Of a stretch of DNA of 64,000 bases, positions 46,988 through 55,072 are shown piece after piece. Where the stretch lies: the NCBI RefSeq assembly GCF_014204935.1, contig NZ_JACHMJ010000001.1, positions 1,984,001 through 2,048,000 on the forward strand, read 5' to 3'. The stretch is from Conyzicola lurida (lineage in GTDB: Bacteria > Actinomycetota > Actinomycetes > Actinomycetales > Microbacteriaceae). The notes beneath the pieces are model-generated. The model searched no databases, was not told the origin of the DNA, and saw only the letters and a program-made list of their open reading frames with translations. The translations under genes and the position numbers were made by a program. Position 1 is the first letter of the stretch; each line of letters begins with the position of its first letter.

Positions 46988-48058
46988 GTGTCCTCCGTCA
47001 CCCTCACCAACGTCGGCCTCACCTACCCGGACGGCACCGTCGGCCTCGACGGCATCGACCTCGCGATCGCCGACGGCGAGTTCGTCGCGCTCGTCGGGCC
47101 GTCGGGCTCGGGAAAGACCACCCTGCTACGGGCCATCGCGGGCTTCCTGCGCCCGACCGCGGGGTCGATCCACCTCGGCGAGGCGCTCGTCGCCGACGGA
47201 TCCACGCTCGTCGCGCCCGAGAAGCGCGAGCTGGGCATGGTATTCCAGCAGCACGCCGTCTGGCCGCACTGGAGCGTCGAACGCAACGTCGCCTACCCGC
47301 TGCGCCTCGCCGGGGTCGCGAAGGCCGAGCGCCAGGCGCGGGTCGCCGAGGTGATGGCGCTCGTCGGCCTCGAGGGGTTCGAGAAACGCAACCCCGCCAC
47401 GCTCTCCGGAGGCCAGCGGCAGCGGGTGGCACTCGCGCGCGCCATCGTCGGCCGCCCGCGGGTGCTGCTGCTCGACGAGGCGCTCTCCGCGCTCGACGAA
47501 CCGCTGCGCGACAGCCTGCGCTTGGAACTGCAGACGCTCACACGCTCGATCGGGCTCACCGTGGTGCACGTCACGCACGACCGCGACGAGGCACTCGCCC
47601 TGGCCGACCGCGTCGTCGTGCTCGACGGCGGGCGCATCCAGCAGGTCGGCACTCCCCCGGAACTGGTCTCGACTCCCGCCTCGCCCGCCGTGGCGACGTT
47701 CCTCTCCGACGCGACGGTCTTCACCGGCGTACTGCACGCCGGCGTCTTCAGCGCCAGCGGCCACGGATGCCGGGTCGGCGTCGACGACCTCGAGCTCGGC
47801 GGGGCCGGCGAGGGCGACGGGTCGATCGCGGTCCTGCCCGAAGACGTGACGCTCACCCCGGGCACCGGCGCCACCGTCACGTCGTCGCTGTACGGTCGCG
47901 GAAGCAACGACGTGGTCGTCGACTGGAACGGAATCGCCGTGCGCTGCCGCGTCCCGGGGCGGCGGCCGCTCGTCGGCGAGGCCGTCGACGTGCGCGTCGA
48001 GCGGGCGATGTTCTACCCGCGTGCCGCGGCCGCGCAGCCCGTCGGCACACCGGCGTAG
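46988..48058 (+). CDS. ABC importer ATP-binding protein (FbpC/AfuC type)
   Basis: 356 residues. Walker [18 protein letters not shown] (about residue 37), signature TLSGGQRQRVALARA, Walker B VLLLDEALSALD (Ala instead of the usual Pro after Glu) and switch His HVTHDRDEAL are present; the C-terminus is a TOBE-like domain (VLPEDVTLTPGTG). The GTG at 46988 has AAAGG eight bases upstream. It completes the RpiR-controlled transport operon. Confidence 0.93.
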   Translation: MSSVTLTNVGLTYPDGTVGLDGIDLAIADGEFVALVGPSGSGKTTLLRAIAGFLRPTAGSIHLGEALVADGSTLVAPEKRELGMVFQQHAVWPHWSVERNVAYPLRLAGVAKAERQARVAEVMALVGLEGFEKRNPATLSGGQRQRVALARAIVGRPRVLLLDEALSALDEPLRDSLRLELQTLTRSIGLTVVHVTHDRDEALALADRVVVLDGGRIQQVGTPPELVSTPASPAVATFLSDATVFTGVLHAGVFSASGHGCRVGVDDLELGGAGEGDGSIAVLPEDVTLTPGTGATVTSSLYGRGSNDVVVDWNGIAVRCRVPGRRPLVGEAVDVRVERAMFYPRAAAAQPVGTPA

Positions 48059-48091
48059 AGACGGGCACCGCGACTAGAGCAAGATGGGCTC

Positions 48092-48433
48092 ATGACCGAC
48101 GGAATCGATACGACTGCCGCTCCGAGCGGCCCCGGGTGCGTGGAGTGCGACGCGACCGGCAGCTGGTGGGTCCACCTCCGACGCTGCGCGGAGTGCGGAC
48201 ACGTCGGCTGCTGCGACGACTCGCTGTCGAAGCACGCCACGGCCCACTACTCGACCACGCGGCATCCGGTGATGCAGAGTTTCGAGCCGGGCGAGGACTG
48301 GTTCTGGGACTACCGCACCTCGGAACTCGTCGACGGTCCGGCGCTGGCCGAACCGACCAGCCACCCGACCGACCAGTCGACGCCCGGTCCGGCCGACCGG
48401 GTGCCCGCCGACTGGCGCGACCTGCTGGGTTAG
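48092..48433 (+). CDS. UBP-type zinc-finger protein
   Basis: 113 residues. CVECDATGSWWVHLRRCAECGHVGCCDDSLSKHATAHYSTTRHPVMQSFEPGEDWFWDY shows the C-x2-C, C-x2-C, C and His ligands of the UBP/BUZ zinc finger found in small actinobacterial proteins. Eukaryotic homologues bind ubiquitin C-termini; the bacterial role is unknown. It follows the transport operon by 33 nt and its stop overlaps that of the convergent nucleoside hydrolase gene by 4 nt. Confidence 0.9.
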   Translation: MTDGIDTTAAPSGPGCVECDATGSWWVHLRRCAECGHVGCCDDSLSKHATAHYSTTRHPVMQSFEPGEDWFWDYRTSELVDGPALAEPTSHPTDQSTPGPADRVPADWRDLLG

Positions 48434-49371
48434 GCCGCCGGCTCCGTGCCGAGAAGCGTGAGCATGTAGTCGAAGAACCGCTCGCCGTCGACCTTTTCGA
48501 TCGCGGTCACGTTGTTGTCGTCGGACTGCCAGTCGAAGACCGTGGCGCCACGCGTGCGGGTGCCCTCCGTCTCCACCTCGAGCCGATAGCGGCTCTCGGC
48601 GGTCGCGAGGCTGCGGTCGAGGGCGAGCAGCGCGGTGAGCGAGTCGCAGTGCGACGATCCGCCGATGCCGACGCGGGAGTCGAAATCGAACGTGGCCTGG
48701 TTGGCCCGCACGAAGAAGCGCGACAGCGTGGTGTCGAGGGCGGCGATGCGGTCGATGCGCTCCTGGTCGAAGACGGCGTCCGTGATGGTCAGCGGGTCCC
48801 AGCTGATCACGACGACGTCGGCGAATCCGGCGGAGAACACGATGTCCGCTGCTTCCGGGTCCACGTAGATGTTGTACTCGGCGGCGGGCGTGATGTTGCC
48901 GCGCGCGTTGATCGAGCCGCCCATCACGTAGAGGCTGCCGACGTTCGCGACGAACTCGGGGTCCTTCTGCACCGCGAGCGCGATGTTGGTGAGCGGGCCG
49001 ATGGCCACGATGCTCAGCTCGCCCTTGTGCTCCTTGGCCAGGCGGATCATCGCGTCGACGGCGTCTTCGTCGGATGGCGCGTGGCCGTCGTCCGGACGCT
49101 TCAAGCCGCCCACGCCGTCGCCGTGCACGTCGCTCGCGCTCAACCACGGACGCACCAGCGGGTCGCGCGCGCCAAGGTGGACGGGAACCTCTCCGAGACG
49201 GCCGGCGAGTCCGACGGTCAGGAACGCGTTGTCGACCTGCTGGTCGAAGCCGACGTTTCCGGCGACCATCGTGATGGCGAGCAGGTCGGCGCGCGGGTCG
49301 AGCAGCCCGACGAGCAGCGCGAAGCAGTCGTCAGCCGCGGTATCGGTATCGATGAGGAGGGGAATCGGCAC
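48430..49371 (-). CDS. Nucleoside hydrolase (inosine/uridine-preferring type)
   Basis: 313 residues. IPLLIDTDTAADDCFALLVGL gives the calcium-binding DTDxxxDD motif (DTDTAADD), AITMVAGNVGFDQQVDN follows with the conserved Asn, and IVAIGPLTNIA and the late FDWQSDDNN region match the family. It splits nucleosides into base and ribose. I choose GTG 49371 (GAAAG seven bases upstream) over a TTG at 49395 that lacks a ribosome-binding site. It is divergent from a TetR regulator with a perfect palindrome between them. Confidence 0.9.
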   Translation of the reverse strand: MPIPLLIDTDTAADDCFALLVGLLDPRADLLAITMVAGNVGFDQQVDNAFLTVGLAGRLGEVPVHLGARDPLVRPWLSASDVHGDGVGGLKRPDDGHAPSDEDAVDAMIRLAKEHKGELSIVAIGPLTNIALAVQKDPEFVANVGSLYVMGGSINARGNITPAAEYNIYVDPEAADIVFSAGFADVVVISWDPLTITDAVFDQERIDRIAALDTTLSRFFVRANQATFDFDSRVGIGGSSHCDSLTALLALDRSLATAESRYRLEVETEGTRTRGATVFDWQSDDNNVTAIEKVDGERFFDYMLTLLGTEPAA

Positions 49372-49404
49372 GGCTGGTCTTTCGTCGGAGGGCAATCCTG
49401 CTAC

Positions 49405-49420
49405 CGTACCATTTGGTACG
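49405..49420. promoter_or_regulatory. TetR-type operator palindrome
   Basis: CGTACCA-TT-TGGTACG is a perfect 7+2+7 inverted repeat in the 134-nt gap between the nucleoside hydrolase gene and the TetR gene, 33 bases before the hydrolase start. It is the likely binding site of the adjacent regulator. Confidence 0.75.
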
Positions 49421-49505
49421 TATCCTGTTCTGCACCCCGCGGCGCCACCCGTACGCCTACGCTAAAGATCGTCACCGGGGGAAACGCACCGACGGAGGGG
49501 GCACT

Positions 49506-50096
49506 GTGAGCAGCGACCGGACTTTCGACGAGCGGCAACGCCTGCTCGGGCTGACCGCCGAGTACCTGTTGGAGAACGGCGTGATCGATCTCCGCCTGCG
49601 CACTCTGGGCGAATCGATCGGTTCGAGCCACCGCGTGCTGCTCTACTACTTCACGTCGCGCGAGCAGCTCGTCACCCTCGCGTTGAACGAGGCGGCCCGC
49701 ATCTCGGCCGTGCGCGACGGCGAACTCCTGCGGCCGCACGGCACCACCCCGGCCGAACAGGAACTCGTTCGCGTCTGGCGCCGCATCTCCCGAGCCGAGC
49801 AGCTGCCGGTGATCCGCCTCTTCCTCGAGGTGCTCGCCCTGGCCGTGCACGACCCGGCGACCTACTCGCAGTTCGTCGACGCGTTCCAGACCGAATGGCT
49901 GCAGGGGTACTCGATCTATCTGCGCGGCCACGGACTGCCCGACGAGGACGCCGAGGGCCTCGCCGCCGAGATGATCGCCCTCCAGCGCGGCCTGCAGATG
50001 GACCTCGCCCTGGGCGGGTCGATCGAGATCGCCGACCGCGTGTTCGCCGCGGCAGCGCGCCGCTGGTCGGCGCAGATCGACGCGCTCGCGGCCTGA
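49506..50096 (+). CDS. TetR-family transcriptional regulator
   Basis: 196 residues. The helix-turn-helix is RLLGLTAEYLLENGVIDLRLRTLGESIGSSHRVLLYYFTSREQLV, with the YYF-SREQLV block that ends TetR DNA-binding domains; the C-terminal domain is helical and variable. The frame is open to 49413, but GTG 49506 has GGAGG 12 bases before it and gives a normal-length TetR. It is divergent from the nucleoside hydrolase gene and probably represses it through the palindrome at 49405-49420. Convergent with the alpha/beta hydrolase gene, two bases apart. Confidence 0.9.
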   Translation: MSSDRTFDERQRLLGLTAEYLLENGVIDLRLRTLGESIGSSHRVLLYYFTSREQLVTLALNEAARISAVRDGELLRPHGTTPAEQELVRVWRRISRAEQLPVIRLFLEVLALAVHDPATYSQFVDAFQTEWLQGYSIYLRGHGLPDEDAEGLAAEMIALQRGLQMDLALGGSIEIADRVFAAAARRWSAQIDALAA

Positions 50097-50098
50097 CG

Positions 50099-50941
50099 TT
50101 ACTCGTGCTCGCGCACGAACCCGATGGCGATCTCGGCGACTTCCTTCCAGCCGTGGTCGATCGTGAGCGAGTGCCCCCGGCCCGGGATGTCGACGAGTTG
50201 CGTCACGGCGGGGTTCTTCTCCTGCAGAGCGAAGATCGCGTGCTGGATCGCGGGACCCGCGGTGTTGTCCTCGTCGCCGGAGATGATGAGCAGCGGGCCG
50301 CGCTCGTGGTTGCCGGTGTCGACCTTCGCCTGCGTGAACGGGTTGAGGTTCGCCGTCGCCGCCTGGAACAGCGGGTTGCGCGCCGCGGGCACGTGGTACT
50401 CGTCGTAGAGTTGGCGCCCCTCCTCCTCGGTCAGGGCGTTCGACCACCCGAAACTGAACTGCTCGAAGGTCAGTGACACCGACTTGCCGACGCTGGCCGG
50501 GTGGGTGAGCACCGGTGCGGCCGACTTGAGAGAGGATGCCGGCAGCAGCAACACTCCGCGGAAGGGTGCCGAATCGATCGCTACGGTGACGGCCGCGACC
50601 CCCTCGCCCGCGATCCGCTGGGCGATGAGCCCGCCGAACGAATGCCCCACGACCGCCGGGTCGATGGTCAGCTGGGCGATCGCCGCCAGGTAGTGGTCGG
50701 TCACCTGCGTGATCATCTTGTTGGCGAAGACCTCCGGGTCGGCTTTCGCGGCCTCGACCGTCTCGGGGTCGTCGGGCCAGCCCGGGGCGAGCGTTATGTA
50801 GCCCTGGTCCTCGAAGAACGCGCGCCAGCGGTCCCAGCTGCTGGAGAGCAGCCACAGACCGTGGACGAAGACGACGGGTCTGAGACCCGACTCGTTCGCG
50901 CGGTCGATCTCTTCTTGCTCGCGGTCGGTGAATTCAGCCAT
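50099..50941 (-). CDS. Alpha/beta-hydrolase fold protein
   Basis: 280 residues. VVFVHGLWLLSSSWDRW holds the oxyanion-hole HG motif, the nucleophile elbow is VVGHSFGGLIAQRI (GHSFGG, about residue 120), the acid is probably in LIISGDEDNTAG and the catalytic His in DIPGRGHSLTIDHGW. The substrate is unknown; relatives are annotated as lipases or esterases. GGAGACACC precedes the ATG, so it has a leadered mRNA. Confidence 0.9.
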   Translation of the reverse strand: MAEFTDREQEEIDRANESGLRPVVFVHGLWLLSSSWDRWRAFFEDQGYITLAPGWPDDPETVEAAKADPEVFANKMITQVTDHYLAAIAQLTIDPAVVGHSFGGLIAQRIAGEGVAAVTVAIDSAPFRGVLLLPASSLKSAAPVLTHPASVGKSVSLTFEQFSFGWSNALTEEEGRQLYDEYHVPAARNPLFQAATANLNPFTQAKVDTGNHERGPLLIISGDEDNTAGPAIQHAIFALQEKNPAVTQLVDIPGRGHSLTIDHGWKEVAEIAIGFVREHE

Positions 50942-51034
50942 GGTGTCTCCTCGCCAGAACGAACGGATGCACAGACCGGAGAGCCCGGTGATCTCAGAGA
51001 GTAGGGCCCCGCCGCACTCTTTGTCGAGGGCTAG

Positions 51035-51715
51035 TCAGCGGGAGAGTGTCCAGGCACGTCGTTTCGCCAGCACGTGGCCGCGGCGGCTCGTCAGTCGGGT
51101 CCACGGTCCGGTCTCGAAGATCTGCACCGTCTCCTCCGCGGAGCCGAGGAAACCGAGGCTGAGAGCGGCGAATCCGGCACCGGCCGGAACGTGTTCGAGC
51201 CCGGGGATGGGACGTCCCCAGACCTCTGAGCGCACCCGGTGCACGATCTGCTCGCCCGTTCCGGTGGGGATGGCGGTCGCGATCTCGTCGATGCCCGCGC
51301 GGGCGACGGTGTCGAGCAGGGATCCGCGCGTCGACTCCAGCGCGGTCCAGCCGCCACGGGGCGGGGAGATCGCGGCCCACGACACCGTGTGGACGGCCAT
51401 CGGGAGAGTGACCGATACGGGCGCCCCGGCATCCGTCACCGTGTTTTTCTTGTTGGTGAGACGCTGCAGAAGCGAGCCGACGGGCACCACGGTGTCGAAG
51501 TTCTCGGTCTCGGTCAGTGCGAAGGTGCGCAGACCGAGCACGGTCGGGCTCTCATCGAGCAGGCCCGACGGGTAGAAGACGGCGACGTACACGGCGAGCA
51601 CCCCCGCGCCCGAAATCAGGCGCACGGAACCGTCCTCCACCCGACCGGCCCGACTGAGATAGGTCGTGAGGTCGTCGAGGGCGAGGGAATCCTGGAGGGT
51701 GAATGCGGTGCTCAT
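51035..51715 (-). CDS. Hypothetical protein
   Basis: 226 residues, no signal peptide. I do not recognise the family. It begins with a segment SLALDDLTTYLSRAGRVEDGSVRLISGAGVLAVYVAVFYPSGLLDESPTVLGLRTFAL, consisting of alternating beta-strand-like stretches, and ends with a basic RRGHVLAKRRAWTLSR tail. Regular W and G placement suggests a compact beta-rich fold. It is divergent from the acyl-CoA thioesterase gene with only 21 nt between the start codons. Confidence 0.75.
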   Translation of the reverse strand: MSTAFTLQDSLALDDLTTYLSRAGRVEDGSVRLISGAGVLAVYVAVFYPSGLLDESPTVLGLRTFALTETENFDTVVPVGSLLQRLTNKKNTVTDAGAPVSVTLPMAVHTVSWAAISPPRGGWTALESTRGSLLDTVARAGIDEIATAIPTGTGEQIVHRVRSEVWGRPIPGLEHVPAGAGFAALSLGFLGSAEETVQIFETGPWTRLTSRRGHVLAKRRAWTLSR

Positions 51716-51723
51716 CTGCGTTC

Positions 51724-51730
51724 TAAACTA
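51724..51730. promoter_or_regulatory. Overlapping divergent -10 boxes in a 21-nt gap
   Basis: TAAACT (51724-51729) reads toward the thioesterase gene with a seven-base gap to ATG 51737. The same bases shifted by one read TAGTTT on the minus strand (51725-51730), nine bases before ATG 51715. Both transcripts would be leaderless or nearly so, and the two promoters cannot be occupied together. Confidence 0.55.
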
Positions 51731-51736
51731 CAGGGC

Positions 51737-52621
51737 ATGAGCGACCCCGTGAGCGGACTCCTTTCCGCACTCGACCTGACCGACACCGGCGCGAGAACCA
51801 GCGAAGACATCTTCACCGGCATCAGCCAACCGCAACCCGGGGGCAGGATCTTCGGCGGACAGGTGCTCGCGCAGTCGCTGATCGCGGCGATGCGCACGAT
51901 ATCCGCCGAGCGCTTCGTTCATTCGATGCACGGCTACTTCCTGCGCCCCGGCGACGCGACGCAGCCCATCACATTCTCGGTCGACCGCATCCACGACGGC
52001 CGGTCGTTCTCGACCCGCCGCACGCAGGCGTACCAGGGCGGGTTGCCGATCCTGTCGATGATCGCGTCGTTCCAGGACGTCGACGAGGGGCTCGACCACC
52101 AGGTCGAGATGCCCGCGGGGCTGCCCGAGCCGGAGTCGCTGCCGAGCGCTGCGGAGGTGCTGTCCGGCATCGACCACCCCGTCGCCGCGGACTGGGCGAA
52201 CGGGCGCGCGTTCGACATGCGGCACGTGCCCTCCCCCATCTACTTCTCCGTCGAGGGCGACCGCGTTCCGCACCAGGCCGTCTGGGTACGCGCCAAGTCG
52301 CGGCTGCCCGACGACGAGAACCTGCACCGCGCGGCGCTCGCCTACGCCAGCGACTATTCGATCCTCGAGCCGATCATGCGCGGTCACGGTGTGCCGTGGG
52401 CGATGCCCGGGCTCAAGGCCGCGAGCCTCGACCACGCGATGTGGTTCCACCGGTTCGGGCGGGTCGACGACTGGATGCTGTACGTGCAGGAATCGCCGAC
52501 GGCGGGCGGCGGACGAGGCCTTTCGCTCGGCCGCATCTTTTCGCGCGACGGCGTTCTACTCGCGAGCGTTGCGCAGGAGGGCATGGTGCGCGTACCCTCG
52601 CCTGCACCCGGGAATAACTAG
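51737..52621 (+). CDS. tesB: Acyl-CoA thioesterase II
   Basis: 294 residues, normal TesB length. The double hot-dog fold is visible as [21 protein letters not shown] in the first half and, in the second, the catalytic Asp in the block [19 protein letters not shown] with [20 protein letters not shown]. It hydrolyses acyl-CoAs to free fatty acids. The frame extends upstream to 51239, but ATG 51737 has a leaderless promoter and gives the canonical N-terminus. Confidence 0.95.
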   Translation: MSDPVSGLLSALDLTDTGARTSEDIFTGISQPQPGGRIFGGQVLAQSLIAAMRTISAERFVHSMHGYFLRPGDATQPITFSVDRIHDGRSFSTRRTQAYQGGLPILSMIASFQDVDEGLDHQVEMPAGLPEPESLPSAAEVLSGIDHPVAADWANGRAFDMRHVPSPIYFSVEGDRVPHQAVWVRAKSRLPDDENLHRAALAYASDYSILEPIMRGHGVPWAMPGLKAASLDHAMWFHRFGRVDDWMLYVQESPTAGGGRGLSLGRIFSRDGVLLASVAQEGMVRVPSPAPGNN

Positions 52622-52634
52622 GCCGGGAAATTGT

Positions 52635-52649
52635 TGATAATCGTAGTCA
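52635..52649. promoter_or_regulatory. Zur-box-like operator upstream of the bL36 paralogue
   Basis: TGATAATCGTAGTCA agrees with the actinobacterial Zur consensus TGAAAATCATTTTCA at 11 of 15 positions and is embedded in 7-bp perfect arms TTGTTGA (52631-52637) and TCAACAA (52647-52653). It lies 19 bases before the gene start. Zur repression of zinc-independent ribosomal proteins is known in actinobacteria; its use here is inference. Confidence 0.65.
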
Positions 52650-52668
52650 ACAAGAAAGCTGGTGGGCC

Positions 52669-52791
52669 ATGCAGGTACGTAATTCGCTCAAGTCGCTCAA
52701 GAAGGCACCCGGATCGCAGGTTGTCCGCCGTCGTGGACGCACGTTCGTGATCAACAGCGCCAACCCGCGCATGAAGTCCCGCCAGGGCTAG
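52669..52791 (+). CDS. rpmJ: Ribosomal protein bL36, zinc-independent (C-minus) paralogue
   Basis: 40 residues: [20 protein letters not shown], then [20 protein letters not shown]. This is bL36 lacking the CxxC...CxxH zinc ligands of the standard protein: the cysteines are replaced ([18 protein letters not shown]), as in E. coli YkgO. It substitutes for the zinc protein in the large subunit when zinc is scarce. GGTGGG precedes the ATG. It is preceded by a Zur-box-like palindrome and follows tesB by 47 nt. The standard zinc-binding bL36 gene is not in this window. Confidence 0.92.
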   Translation: MQVRNSLKSLKKAPGSQVVRRRGRTFVINSANPRMKSRQG

Positions 52792-52855
52792 ACCGTCTCG
52801 GTCGCGCCCCGCGGGCAGTGCCCGCCATTTGAGCCAGGACGCCGTTACCGGCGCG

Positions 52856-52892
52856 GAGCCCGTCAGCCTCGCTTTGTGAAGCTGACGGGCTC
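52856..52892 (-). terminator. Inverted repeat overlapping the end of the 4HBT thioesterase gene
   Basis: GAGCCCGTCAG (52856-52866) and CTGACGGGCTC (52882-52892) are perfect arms around a 15-nt loop. The right arm lies in coding sequence, ending after the stop codon in minus-strand direction. There is no T-run; termination is likely but not certain. Confidence 0.55.
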
Positions 52893-53336
52893 TTCCACGT
52901 ACGGGGCCCAGACCTCTCGCAGGTCGTCGGTGATGCGCTGCGGGCGTCCGGTGGCGGCCGTGACCATGACTAGGGTCGTCGCCGCGCGGGTGAACAGCAC
53001 CCGCGGTGTCACGCCCTCGGGCGAGAAGATCTCGTAGCAGATCTCGATGCTCGCGCCGCCGATGCGGCCGATCCACATCTCGATGTCGATCGGTGCGCGC
53101 ATGTACGGGATCGGCGCGAGATACTCGATCTCCTGACGCGCGATGAGCCCGATCATCTCGGCGCCGGGTCGGGCGTCGAGCACCGCCGTCGCCGCGCCGG
53201 GCTCTCCGCCCGCGTCGGGACGCCAGAACGCCTGGATGCGCGCCTCCTCGAGGAGGCGCAGCATCTCGGCGTTGTTGACGTGCGCGTAGGCGTCGAAGTC
53301 CGACCAGCGCAGCGGGATGGCGACGTGGATGCGCAT
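52863..53336 (-). CDS. Hot-dog fold acyl-CoA thioesterase (4HBT/YbgC type)
   Basis: 157 residues. The active-site helix-strand PLRWSDFDAYAHVNNAEMLRLLEEARIQAF has the D-x-x-x-H-V-N-N-x-x-Y/M-L-x-x-E/L signature with catalytic Asp, as in 4-hydroxybenzoyl-CoA thioesterase-like enzymes. Downstream beta strands (RAPIDIEMWIGRIGGASIEICYEIF) complete the fold. It is transcribed with ettA, which ends five nt upstream. Confidence 0.93.
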   Translation of the reverse strand: MRIHVAIPLRWSDFDAYAHVNNAEMLRLLEEARIQAFWRPDAGGEPGAATAVLDARPGAEMIGLIARQEIEYLAPIPYMRAPIDIEMWIGRIGGASIEICYEIFSPEGVTPRVLFTRAATTLVMVTAATGRPQRITDDLREVWAPYVEEPVSFTKRG

Positions 53337-53341
53337 CGGGG

Positions 53342-55024
53342 CTAGTCGCGGGTGAGCTTGCGGTACGTGGAACGTCCCGGCTTCGCTGCGTCCGCGCCGA
53401 GGCGCTCGATCTTGTTCTCCTCGTACGACTCGAAGTTGCCCTCGAACCAGTACCAGTTCGACGGGTCCTCGTCGGTTCCCTCATAGGCGAGGATGTGCGT
53501 GGCGATGCGGTCGAGGAACCACCGGTCGTGAGTGATGACCACGGCGCAGCCGGGGAACTCGAGGAGCGCGTTCTCGAGCGAGCCGAGCGTTTCGACGTCG
53601 AGGTCGTTGGTCGGTTCGTCGAGCAGGAGGAGGTTTCCGCCCTGCTTGAGCGTGAGCGCCAGGTTGAGACGGTTGCGCTCACCACCGGAGAGGACGCCGG
53701 CCTTCTTCTGCTGGTCCGGTCCCTTGAACCCGAACTGCGACACGTAGCCGCGCGACGGGATCTCGGTCTTGCCGACCTGGATGTAGTCCTGGCCGTCGGA
53801 GACGACCTCCCACAGGGTCTTGTTCGGGTCGATGCCGCCACGGTTCTGGTCGACGTAGGAGATGTCGACGGTGTCGCCGATCTTCAGGTCGCCGGAGTCG
53901 AGGGGCTCGAGGCCGACGATCGTCTTGAAGAGCGTGGTCTTGCCGACACCGTTCGGGCCGATGACGCCGACGATGCCGTTTCGGGGCAGCGTGAAGCTGA
54001 GGCCGTCGATGAGCACGCGGTCGTCGAAGCTCTTCTTGAGGTCCTTGGCGTCGATGACCTGCGCACCGAGGCGCGGTCCGACGGGGATCACGAGCTCTTC
54101 GAAGTCGAGCTTCCTCGTCTTCTCCGCCTCGTTCACCATCTCCTCGTAGCGAGCGAGACGCGCCTTCGACTTGACCTGGCGTCCCTTGGCGTTGCTGCGC
54201 ACCCATTCGAGTTCGCTCGAGAGTCGCTTGGCGAGCTTCGCGTCCTTCTTGCCCTGGACGGTGAGGCGCTCCTGCTTCTTCTCGAGGTAGGTCGAGTAGT
54301 TGCCCTCGTACGGGTAGAGCTTGCCGCGGTCGACCTCGGCGATCCACTCGGCGACGTGGTCGAGGAAGTACCTATCGTGGGTCACGGCGAGCACGGCGCC
54401 GGGGTACTTGGCGAGGTGTTGCTCGAGCCAGAGGACACTCTCGGCGTCGAGGTGGTTAGTGGGCTCGTCGAGCAGCAGCAGGTCGGGCTTCTGCAGCAGG
54501 AGTTTGGTGAGCGCGACGCGGCGCTTCTCTCCACCGGAGAGGCTGTCGACGGGGTAGTCGCCCGGCGGCGTGCGCAGGGCGCTCATCGCCTGCTCGAGCT
54601 GGGAGTCGAGGTCCCAGGCGTCGGCGGCGTCGATCTCTTCCTGCAACGTGCCCATTTCGGCGAGCAGCGCGTCGAAGTCGGCGTCGGGCTCGGCCATCTC
54701 GAGGCCGATCGCCGCGTGGCGGTCGACCTTGGCCTTGATCTCGCCGACGCCTTCCTGCACGTTCTCGAGCACCGTCTTGGTCTCGTCGAGCTCCGGCTCC
54801 TGCATGAGGATGCCGACGCTGTAGCCGGGGCTCAGTCGAGCCTCGCCGTTGCTGGGCGTGTCGAGCCCCGCCATGATCTTGAGGATTGTGGACTTACCGG
54901 CGCCGTTCGGGCCGACAATGCCGATCTTCGCACCTGGGAAGAACGACATGGTGACATCGTCGAGGATCAGCTTGTCGCCGACCGCTTTGCGGGCGCGCAC
55001 CATCGTGTAAATAAATTCGGCCAT
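53342..55024 (-). CDS. ettA: Energy-dependent translational throttle protein EttA (ABC-F)
   Basis: 560 residues. Two ATP-binding domains are separated by a linker: GPNGAGKSTILKIMAG with LSGGEKRRVALTKLL and LLLLDEPTNHLD, then GPNGVGKTTLFKTIVG with LSGGERNRLNLAL and LLLLDEPTNDLD. The N-terminus MAEFIYTMVRARKAVGDK and the Y-rich arm/linker (QERLTVQGKKDAKLAKRLSSELEWVRSN) are EttA-specific. It binds the ribosomal E site and gates the first peptide bond by ADP/ATP ratio. TAGAAT seven bases before the ATG indicates a leaderless mRNA. Confidence 0.95.
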   Translation of the reverse strand: MAEFIYTMVRARKAVGDKLILDDVTMSFFPGAKIGIVGPNGAGKSTILKIMAGLDTPSNGEARLSPGYSVGILMQEPELDETKTVLENVQEGVGEIKAKVDRHAAIGLEMAEPDADFDALLAEMGTLQEEIDAADAWDLDSQLEQAMSALRTPPGDYPVDSLSGGEKRRVALTKLLLQKPDLLLLDEPTNHLDAESVLWLEQHLAKYPGAVLAVTHDRYFLDHVAEWIAEVDRGKLYPYEGNYSTYLEKKQERLTVQGKKDAKLAKRLSSELEWVRSNAKGRQVKSKARLARYEEMVNEAEKTRKLDFEELVIPVGPRLGAQVIDAKDLKKSFDDRVLIDGLSFTLPRNGIVGVIGPNGVGKTTLFKTIVGLEPLDSGDLKIGDTVDISYVDQNRGGIDPNKTLWEVVSDGQDYIQVGKTEIPSRGYVSQFGFKGPDQQKKAGVLSGGERNRLNLALTLKQGGNLLLLDEPTNDLDVETLGSLENALLEFPGCAVVITHDRWFLDRIATHILAYEGTDEDPSNWYWFEGNFESYEENKIERLGADAAKPGRSTYRKLTRD

Positions 55025-55031
55025 GCCGACC

Positions 55032-55037
55032 ATTCTA
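55032..55037 (-). promoter_or_regulatory. -10 box of a leaderless promoter for ettA
   Basis: TAGAAT on the minus strand ends seven bases before the ATG at 55024. Confidence 0.5.
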
Positions 55038-55072
55038 CGTAAGGGCCGCGGGGTGCCGGTGATCGCCCTCGC

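Noticed and set aside
44239-48058. Ferric-iron importer assignment
   Set aside because: The family includes ferric FbpABC, but phosphoesterase genes and an RpiR regulator in the operon, and no evident ferric ligand tyrosines, make a phosphorylated substrate more likely.
49413-49505. Upstream extension of the TetR frame
   Set aside because: It covers the operator and promoter region and adds a non-TetR N-terminus.
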